Shown here: positions 58,075 through 64,000 of the stretch, piece by piece
Layout: each line of letters opens with the position of its first letter
How positions within the stretch are numbered: position 1 is the stretch's first letter
Origin: GCA-001856825 sp038729485
GTDB lineage: Archaea > Thermoplasmatota > Thermoplasmata > Thermoplasmatales > GCA-001856825
Reading direction: 5' to 3'
NCBI GenBank assembly: GCA_038729485.1
Contig: JAVYRX010000001.1
Span: 62,001-126,000 of the forward strand
Length of the DNA: 64,000 bases
The notes under the pieces: model-generated
The model's input: only the letters and a program-made list of their open reading frames with translations
What the model was told of the DNA's origin: nothing
The model's database searches: none
Made by a program: the position numbers and the translations under genes

Positions 58075-59181
58075 ATGGAGGACAGAGTAATAGAGGTGAA
58101 CTTCGGTCCTCAGCATCCTTCGACACACGGGGTTCTCAGGATTAAGGTAAAACTTGATGGGGAAATAATAGTGGACGCGCAGCCGGTCATAGGATACCTT
58201 CATAGGAATGCGGAAAAGTTGTCCGAGATGGGTGCCTACCCGAAAGCTCTTATATACATGGACAGGCTCGACTACGTTGCAGCTCTTAACATGGAACTGG
58301 GTTACGTTTTAGCCGTTGAGAATCTTATGGATGCCCAGATACCAGAGAGGGCAATATGGATAAGAATGATGATGGTTGAGCTTAACAGGATAGCGTCTCA
58401 TCTGGTGTGGCTTGGAACGCATGGACTTGATATGGGTATGCTCACCCCCTTCTTCTACTGCTGGAGGGAGAGGGAAAGAATATTGAGGATATTTGACGAA
58501 ATAACAGGAAGCAGGCTTCTCTATAACTATTTCGCGATAGGGGGGGTTTACTCCGATCTAACGCAGAAGTCCATAGACATGATAATGGAATGGGAGTCTG
58601 ATTTCCTCAAGAAACTGGATGAAATACAATCCATCTTTGCCAAAAGTTACATTTACGTCGCAAGAACTAAAGGTGTTGGAAAGCTCAGTAAGGAAGATAT
58701 ACTTTCATACGGAGTCACTGGACCAATGCAGAGGGCATCTGGAATCAAGAGGGATGTCAGAAAGGACACACCATACCTGTTCTACGGCAAGATTAACTTT
58801 GACATTCCCACCAGGCAGGAGGGGGACGTATACGCAAGGTTCCTCGTCAGGATTGAAGAGATGAGACAGAGCGCAAGCATAGTGAAACAGATTTTGGAAA
58901 AAATGCCAAGCGGGGAATTCTACAATAAGAAATATTCCAAACCCATGTTGGTTAGACTTAAGGTAAACGGAGAATCCTATATCCCTACTGAATCGCCCAA
59001 GGGAGAGTTTGGGATTTACCTGATAGGGGATGGTTCTTCCATACCGTATAGAGTGAGGATAAGAAGCCCAAGTTTCGCAAACCTATCATCCGTCCCGACG
59101 ATGTTGAAAGGTTACAAGATTGCTGATCTTACGGCATCCATCAGCTCTATAGACCCCGTATTCGGGGAGGTGGACAGATGA
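58075..59181 (+). CDS. nuoD: Complex I subunit D
   Basis: A 368-residue subunit that lines the quinone site with NuoB. Opens with VNFGPQHPSTHGVLR, carries VIGYLHRNAEKL and the middle signature ERAIWIRMMMVELNRIASHLVWLGT. ATG 58075 is chosen; an earlier in-frame ATG at 58030 lies inside nuoC. Complete and normal length. Derived, like all NuoD, from NiFe-hydrogenase large subunits, but the metal-binding Cys pairs are absent. Confidence 0.95.
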   Translation: MEDRVIEVNFGPQHPSTHGVLRIKVKLDGEIIVDAQPVIGYLHRNAEKLSEMGAYPKALIYMDRLDYVAALNMELGYVLAVENLMDAQIPERAIWIRMMMVELNRIASHLVWLGTHGLDMGMLTPFFYCWRERERILRIFDEITGSRLLYNYFAIGGVYSDLTQKSIDMIMEWESDFLKKLDEIQSIFAKSYIYVARTKGVGKLSKEDILSYGVTGPMQRASGIKRDVRKDTPYLFYGKINFDIPTRQEGDVYARFLVRIEEMRQSASIVKQILEKMPSGEFYNKKYSKPMLVRLKVNGESYIPTESPKGEFGIYLIGDGSSIPYRVRIRSPSFANLSSVPTMLKGYKIADLTASISSIDPVFGEVDR

Positions 59182-60257
59182 GCTTCTTCTTTTTCCTCAT
59201 GAGCATACTTTATGGCATTTTAAAATTCCTTCACATTAATTTCACGCATTTCACGTACGATGGCATGCCCATAGGATTGTGGATCGCATACCTAATTGTA
59301 GCCGTGGTTGAAGTTCTGATCGTATTTATTCTGGCCATGGTCGTAGTGGTGATACTGGTATACGTTTTCAGGAAATACATGGCAGACGTTCAGAACAGAA
59401 TAGGACCAAATCGTGTGGGAAAATGGGGGTCCCTGCAGCTTGTTGCCGATGTGTTCAAGCTCCTGCAAAAGCAGGATATAACACCTAAAACTGCAGACAG
59501 GACTGCATTCAAGGTCGCTCCTTACATTGTCTTCACGCCCGTTGTCCTGGGATTCCTGATGATCCCGTTCGGCAACGTTTCAATCCTCAATTTGATGGTA
59601 ATAAATTTCAATTATACGATACTCTTCCTAGTTGCTTTCATGACCGTGGCTCCCATAGGGGAAATCATAGGTGGGCTTTCCTCTCACAATAAATTTTCCC
59701 TGTATGGGGCTTTGAGATCCGCCGCTCAGGATATGGCATACGAGGTTCCAATGCTGATATCTTTGATATCGGTGATCATACTTGCGGGAAGCTATAGTGC
59801 AGACCGCATAGTTGAGGCTCAGCGTTTGATTCCATTTGTAATCCCTGAGATTTTGGGGTTCCTCGTATTCTTCCTGGCAATGATAGCTAGGCAATCCATT
59901 CCCCCATTTGATTTACCTGAAAGCGGAAGCGAACTCGTCAGCGGATTCTCTACTGAATACAGCGGAATGAGATACGGGATATTTTACATGGCAAATTTCG
60001 GTTTCATGGCACTTGCATCTTTCGTAATATCCGTTATGTACCTAGGCGGCTGGGAAGGACCTATTTTCCCGGGAACCATCTGGCTAATAATCAAGAGCGC
60101 CGTATTTATGGTGATATTCCTTTTGGTCTGGGTTTCACTTGGAAGGATAAGGGTCGATCAGATATTAAATCTGGGATGGAAATATCTCCTTCCCATAAGC
60201 ATAATCAATCTCCTCATAAGTGCAGGCCTGGCTATTTACGTTGGGGGGGTGTTCTGA
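59178..60257 (+). CDS. nuoH: Complex I subunit H
   Basis: A 359-residue membrane subunit with about eight hydrophobic segments that joins the peripheral and membrane arms. Signature blocks are DVQNRIGPNRVGKWG, GLSSHNKFSLYGALRSAAQDMAYEVPM (in part: LYGALRSAAQDMAYEVPM) and PPFDLPESGSELVSGF. ATGA overlap with nuoD. Confidence 0.95.
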   Translation: MSFFFFLMSILYGILKFLHINFTHFTYDGMPIGLWIAYLIVAVVEVLIVFILAMVVVVILVYVFRKYMADVQNRIGPNRVGKWGSLQLVADVFKLLQKQDITPKTADRTAFKVAPYIVFTPVVLGFLMIPFGNVSILNLMVINFNYTILFLVAFMTVAPIGEIIGGLSSHNKFSLYGALRSAAQDMAYEVPMLISLISVIILAGSYSADRIVEAQRLIPFVIPEILGFLVFFLAMIARQSIPPFDLPESGSELVSGFSTEYSGMRYGIFYMANFGFMALASFVISVMYLGGWEGPIFPGTIWLIIKSAVFMVIFLLVWVSLGRIRVDQILNLGWKYLLPISIINLLISAGLAIYVGGVF

Positions 60258-60728
60258 TTGCCCGATGATAAAGTACCCGGACCCCTATCAGGCATCGCAG
60301 GCGTTGCGAAGGGGATGTGGACTATTTTCAAGGAAGGTTTTAAACCAAAAGTTACAAGACAGGTGCCTGAGGAGAAGCTTCAATATCCTGAGAGGACGAC
60401 AGGAAGGGTATTTTTGAATGTGGATACCTGCATAGGCTGTACCTTGTGCGAACAGATATGTCCAAATGGAACGATCAGAATGGTTGACTATCACTACGAA
60501 AAGAATCAGGAATACGACAAGAAATACCCAAACAGAAGAGAAATATATCCGTCTGTAGACGTCTCAATTTGCACCCACTGCAATCTCTGCGAGGAAATTT
60601 GCCCTACCGGGGCAATAACGCTGGAGGCGGAAGTAGAGGAGGTCCATTTCAGGCGGAAAAACACGAGATATACGCCTGAGGAGCTAAGAAAGAAGGAAGA
60701 GGAGCTATGGGGGGAGGAAAGACAATGA
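60258..60728 (+). CDS. nuoI: Complex I subunit I (two 4Fe-4S)
   Basis: A 156-residue ferredoxin-type subunit with two full CxxCxxCxxxCP sets: CIGCTLCEQICPNG and CTHCNLCEEICPTG. It begins with TTG directly after the nuoH stop. In complexes without NuoE/F/G this subunit is the probable entry point for ferredoxin electrons. The N-terminus is slightly extended and amphipathic (GVAKGMWTIFKEGFKPKV), as usual. Confidence 0.94.
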   Translation: MPDDKVPGPLSGIAGVAKGMWTIFKEGFKPKVTRQVPEEKLQYPERTTGRVFLNVDTCIGCTLCEQICPNGTIRMVDYHYEKNQEYDKKYPNRREIYPSVDVSICTHCNLCEEICPTGAITLEAEVEEVHFRRKNTRYTPEELRKKEEELWGEERQ

Positions 60729-60967
60729 TAATTTTCTACATCTTGGCGATAATTGCAATTGTTATGGCGCTTCTGGCCGCCAGCAGCAAGAATCTGCTTC
60801 ATTCGACCCTTTGGCTGACCATTTTAGTTGCTGACGTGGCTTCCATTTTCTTCTATCTTGAGAATTTTTTCATATCAGCCGTAGAGATCCTGGTATATGG
60901 AGGGGCAATAATAACGCTCATTCTAACGTCAGTAATGATGTCAAGGAGGTATCTGGATGAGGAATAA
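60725..60967 (+). CDS. nuoJ: Complex I subunit J, N-terminal part (split)
   Basis: 80 residues with two to three hydrophobic segments, corresponding to the N-terminal half of bacterial NuoJ (YILAIIAIVMALLAASSKNLLHST, and the conserved GGAIITLILTSVMM). Starts at the ATG of an ATGA overlap with nuoI; the upstream in-frame ATG (60707) is inside nuoI. The second half is a separate gene overlapping by 11 bases. Split J is also known in archaeal Fpo clusters. Confidence 0.85.
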   Translation: MIIFYILAIIAIVMALLAASSKNLLHSTLWLTILVADVASIFFYLENFFISAVEILVYGGAIITLILTSVMMSRRYLDEE

Positions 60968-61196
60968 AATCGCAATAGTGCTATCAATCCTCCTTTTCAT
61001 TCTGATGATTTCGTTCATACAGCCGTCCATATTCCCGAATGGAACTATATCAGTTAATGCTGGAAACCCTTCAACGGGGATAACACATTCCATATTTACT
61101 ACCTACCTGCTCCCGTTCGAGATCGTTACGTTTCTCTTGGTGGCAGCTATGCTGGGTGCCATGTATCTAGGTGAGAGAGGTGGTAGGAGTGGTTGA
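60957..61196 (+). CDS. Complex I subunit J, C-terminal part (split)
   Basis: 79 residues with two hydrophobic segments, matching the C-terminal half of NuoJ: YLLPFEIVTFLLVAAMLGAMYLGERGG is the most telling block (quoted in part: LPFEIVTFLLVAAMLGAM). It overlaps the first half by 11 bases and is in a different frame, so this is a gene split rather than a simple stop codon. Confidence 0.82.
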   Translation: MRNKIAIVLSILLFILMISFIQPSIFPNGTISVNAGNPSTGITHSIFTTYLLPFEIVTFLLVAAMLGAMYLGERGGRSG

Positions 61197-61518
61197 TCCC
61201 AACCTGGTAACAGGGCCCATGAACATTGGCGCTGTAGAATTCCTTTCTATAGCGATACTGTCGATAGGGATCTACTCTTTCCTAAGCTCCAAGACCGTAG
61301 TGAAGGCTCTGATTTCAGTTGAAATAATGATAAACGCAGGATTAATCAACCTCATCGGCGCTTCTAGCTATTACGGTAATGCAGAGGGGGCCGATCTAAC
61401 GCTTTTTGTGCTCGTCATAGCTGCAGCTGAAACTGTTGTTGCGGTCGCTCTTTTCGTTGCAGTCTTTAGGAAAAAGGGCTCGGCAGGGCTCGACGTATTG
61501 AAACTACTTAGGTGGTGA
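61189..61518 (+). CDS. nuoK: Complex I subunit K
   Basis: A ~109-residue antiporter-like membrane subunit with three hydrophobic segments. LISVEIMINAGLINLI carries the conserved Glu and LFVLVIAAAETVVAVAL the second. GTG 61189 is preferred; GTG 61171 and ATG 61219 are alternatives. Overlaps the preceding J fragment by 8 bases. Confidence 0.92.
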   Translation: MVDPNLVTGPMNIGAVEFLSIAILSIGIYSFLSSKTVVKALISVEIMINAGLINLIGASSYYGNAEGADLTLFVLVIAAAETVVAVALFVAVFRKKGSAGLDVLKLLRW

Positions 61519-61520
61519 AA

Positions 61521-63368
61521 ATGGAAATATCCGCGATTTTGACCTATTTGATATTTCTGATTCCTTTGGTAGGGTTCCCGTTCGTAATCGGCGTGGGATA
61601 CATAAAGAAGAATTATTCTATGTATTTGGGTACTGCGCTAATATTGGCCTCGTTTTTCGATGCTCTATACGTTTTCTTCAATTACACTGTCAACAACGTG
61701 GTCGTTATAAACAGCTTCAACTGGCTTCCGTCATTGCAGTCTGCTGTTCCTTTAGGGGTCTACGGGGACAATCTCTCTATGATAATGTCCCTCATGGTCT
61801 CGTTCGTCGGCTTCCTTATAATACTGTTTTCAGTTGGATATATGAAAGAAGACCCAAACAGGCACGTCTTCTTCGGAGAAATGGTTCTCTTCACTGCTTC
61901 GATGCTTGGTTTGGTACTTTCGTATTCACTGCTTATGCTCTTCATATTCTGGGAACTCGTCGGTCTATGTTCCTATCTTCTCATTGGATTTTGGTATTAT
62001 AAGCCGAATGCCGCGGCTGCTGCTAAAAAGGCATTCATAGTCACCAGGGTGGGAGACGTGTTCTTCATAGCCGGGATTGGTGCCGCTATCTTTTATTCAT
62101 CAGGCGCTGCTCTTTCCATAACCGGTCTTAGTGCAATTCACTTGGCCTGGCAGAAGACCATAGTTTCTCTGCTACTGTTCGGAGGTGCTATAGGTAAGAG
62201 CGCACAGTTCCCATTACACGTATGGATACCTGACGCAATGGAAGGCCCGACGACAGTCTCTGCCCTCATACATGCGGCCACAATGGTAACCGCAGGCGTA
62301 TATCTCGTTGCAAGAACGTATTCGATTTTCACTCCTATTTCGCTGGACGTAGTTCTTTACGTTGGCGTGTTTACAATAATACTCTCCGGGCTGATAGGAA
62401 TCGTGGTAAATGATATAAAAAGAATACTGGCGTATTCAACAATAAGCCAGATTGGTTACATGTTTGCAGCTTTAGGCCTTGGGCTAGGAGCAACTAGTAT
62501 CGGACTTTCAATATATCAGCTTGAAGCGCATGCTTTCTTCAAAGCACTTCTCTTCTTGACGGCGGGTTCTATTCTCCATGCACTCCTGAATGTCAGGGAT
62601 ATAAACAAAATGGGAGGCCTCTGGAAAAAGATGCCTCTCACTATAACTGCAATGTTTATTGGCGCTCTTGCCCTTTCCGGGTTCCCGTATACCGCCGGAT
62701 TCTTCAGTAAGGACAGCATAATATCTGCGAGCTATAACGTATCTTACCTTGCTTGGGGGCTCCTGGCCATTGGAGGATTCCTCACATCCCTTTATGCCTT
62801 CAGGATGTTTTTCAGGGTTGCTTTAGGAAAACCAAGAAGCTATGCGGCGGAACACGCCCACGAATCAGGGTGGGTCATGCTCATCCCTATCCTGATCCTG
62901 GCATTCTTCTCCCTGATATTTGGTGTATTCCAAAATGGCTTCTATTCCTTCCTTGGAGCAAAAACTTCTTCGCTCTCCTCGCTTGACGCAGTGCCAGTGG
63001 TTCTAATGCTTGGGGCCATGGGGCTTGCCTATTATGCATACGGAAGGAATTCTTCAATACCTCAAAAGACTGCCAATGGCGCTAAAGACTTCTATCTGCT
63101 TGTTAAGAATAAATTCTTTATCGACGTTTTCTACACAAACGTCATTGCAGAAAGGGCAGTACTGGGTTTCTCAGCCGTCACTGACGGCTTCGAGAGGAAG
63201 GTACTGAATGGGTTTGTCGATCTGATTGGCTACTTTTTCGCAAATTCCGGCAAGGTAGTAAGAAAGATACAGACAGGTCTTGCCAGACAATATGCGGTCA
63301 TAATATTGATAGGCCTCATCCTAGCACTTCTGCTTATTAGGATATTGATGCTCCTGGGGGTGGTATGA
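61521..63368 (+). CDS. nuoL: Complex I subunit L (antiporter-like)
   Basis: A 615-residue proton-pumping subunit with about 15-16 hydrophobic segments. GEMVLFTASMLGLVLSYSLLMLFIFWELVGLCSYLLIGFW and LHVWIPDAMEGPTTVSALIHAATMV are diagnostic (blocks FIFWELVGLCSYLLIGFW and PDAMEGPTTVSALIHAA). The long amphipathic C-terminal helix of L subunits follows. ATG 61521 has AGGTGGTGA just upstream. Confidence 0.95.
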   Translation: MEISAILTYLIFLIPLVGFPFVIGVGYIKKNYSMYLGTALILASFFDALYVFFNYTVNNVVVINSFNWLPSLQSAVPLGVYGDNLSMIMSLMVSFVGFLIILFSVGYMKEDPNRHVFFGEMVLFTASMLGLVLSYSLLMLFIFWELVGLCSYLLIGFWYYKPNAAAAAKKAFIVTRVGDVFFIAGIGAAIFYSSGAALSITGLSAIHLAWQKTIVSLLLFGGAIGKSAQFPLHVWIPDAMEGPTTVSALIHAATMVTAGVYLVARTYSIFTPISLDVVLYVGVFTIILSGLIGIVVNDIKRILAYSTISQIGYMFAALGLGLGATSIGLSIYQLEAHAFFKALLFLTAGSILHALLNVRDINKMGGLWKKMPLTITAMFIGALALSGFPYTAGFFSKDSIISASYNVSYLAWGLLAIGGFLTSLYAFRMFFRVALGKPRSYAAEHAHESGWVMLIPILILAFFSLIFGVFQNGFYSFLGAKTSSLSSLDAVPVVLMLGAMGLAYYAYGRNSSIPQKTANGAKDFYLLVKNKFFIDVFYTNVIAERAVLGFSAVTDGFERKVLNGFVDLIGYFFANSGKVVRKIQTGLARQYAVIILIGLILALLLIRILMLLGVV

Positions 63369-64000
63369 GGATGTTCGAGCTCACGTATCTTCTCCTGGCT
63401 CTTTTCATAATAATCGCTCTCTCAATAGCTCTTAGGGGGAAGGTGGCAAGGTATCTCACAATAATTTCGGCACTTGCGATACTTGCTTTCACTATTACGA
63501 ACAATATGACCTTCACTTCCTTCGATTACGGTTCACTTTCCATACTCACATTGACATTCCAGCTCAATTTCGTCAGCTCAGTACTGCTCATACTTATCTC
63601 ATTCATCGGAATATTCATACCTCTCAGATTCGGCAGCAGCGCAGGGTTCTTTATACTCCTGCAATTTCTATTATTTTCGCTGGTAGGTTTGTTCACTTCA
63701 AGGGATTTCCTGCTCTTTTACATATTCTGGGAGATGGTATTAATACCCTCGTTCTTTGTAATAGGCCTTTGGGGAGGGAAGGATAAAAATTACGCAGCGA
63801 TGAAGTTCTTCATTTACACGCACATTGGTTCAGTATTCATGCTTCTGGGCATATTCACGATGTATTTCTCTGAAGGTGCTTCAAATTTCGCCATGTCAAC
63901 CCTGATTACGGGTCTCTCCAGGATACCAATATCATACCAATCATTCGTGATATTTGGCTTCCTCCTTGCCTTCCTCATTAAACTCCCGACTGTGCCTCTC
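63365..64000 (+). CDS. nuoM: Complex I subunit M (3' end outside window)
   Basis: The first 212 codons of an antiporter-like subunit, open to the window end. After an ATGA overlap with nuoL come about five hydrophobic segments, the conserved FYIFWEMVLIPSFFVIGLWGG, AAMKFFIYTHIGSVFML, and the start of the FLLAFLIKLPTVPL block that precedes the usual HTWLPDAH. nuoN is expected next. Confidence 0.92.
   Translation, partial: MRMFELTYLLLALFIIIALSIALRGKVARYLTIISALAILAFTITNNMTFTSFDYGSLSILTLTFQLNFVSSVLLILISFIGIFIPLRFGSSAGFFILLQFLLFSLVGLFTSRDFLLFYIFWEMVLIPSFFVIGLWGGKDKNYAAMKFFIYTHIGSVFMLLGIFTMYFSEGASNFAMSTLITGLSRIPISYQSFVIFGFLLAFLIKLPTVPL

Noticed and set aside
1..64000. CRISPR array, rRNA genes, complete insertion sequence, replication origin
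   Set aside because: No regularly spaced repeats, rRNA sequence, transposase with terminal inverted repeats, or Orc/Cdc6 gene was found by reading; only the integrase remnant suggests a mobile element.

Overview
The window is a compact archaeal chromosome segment, most consistent with the Thermoplasmatales or a close relative. Supporting genes are archaeal-type LeuRS, GlyRS and AlaRS, CDP-archaeol synthase, a geranylgeranyl-reductase-family protein, LSm and L37e, an XPD helicase, a wyosine enzyme, a presenilin-type protease, a bacterial-style grpE-dnaK-dnaJ locus, and a complex I operon without NuoE/F/G. TATA boxes sit about 20-35 bases from many start codons, so leaderless or short-leader transcripts are likely. 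TTG and GTG starts, ATGA-type overlaps and overlapping convergent gene ends are common. The species cannot be fixed from the sequence alone.

Layout: 1-3.8 kb holds the 3' part of leuS against an enoyl-CoA hydratase and two unknown genes. 3.9-10 kb is one operon of ferredoxin-dependent 2-oxoacid oxidoreductases (porGDAB, iorAB) ending in a ketopantoate-reductase-like gene, driven from a duplicated promoter segment. 10-11.8 kb is a leftward LSm-rpl37e-purF operon, in which rpl37e is only 53 codons and the purF start lies inside it. 11.9-16.6 kb runs rightward: MTA phosphorylase, beta-CASP nuclease, an HTH/solute-binding fusion and XPD. 16.6-25.2 kb holds carS, a lipid-linked sugar flippase, archease, an ArsB/NhaD-like transporter, an MTA/SAH-deaminase-like amidohydrolase, and a leftward CBS-glyS-asparagine-synthase operon. 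25.2-30 kb is accessory in character: a 690-base gap with a decayed reading frame, a MarR/DHA2 efflux pair, and a DtxR-like regulator with a metal transporter. 30-36.8 kb contains LysE, an AlaX, a KaiC-like pair, a GalE-like epimerase, a Nudix enzyme and others, with tRNA-Glu and tRNA-His.

36.8-38.1 kb is the least orthodox stretch. A tyrosine recombinase with two in-frame stops runs into the 3' end of tRNA-Ala(GGC), beside a copy of a tRNA T-arm sequence, and is followed by about 480 bases without a convincing protein gene but with a run of hairpins. From 38.1 kb come heme O synthase, a second AlaX, the Hsp70 system, a presenilin homologue, a second DHA2 exporter, a geranylgeranyl reductase family protein, a site-2 protease, alaS and two tRNA-modification genes.

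53.3-64 kb is a respiratory block: sdhACDB followed at once by nuoABCDHIJ1J2KLM, the last gene cut by the window end. The genes fit an organism that oxidises amino and keto acids with ferredoxin as acceptor, feeds electrons into a membrane chain through a ferredoxin-type complex I and succinate dehydrogenase, and makes heme O for a terminal oxidase. No CRISPR array, rRNA, complete insertion sequence or intact prophage was seen.
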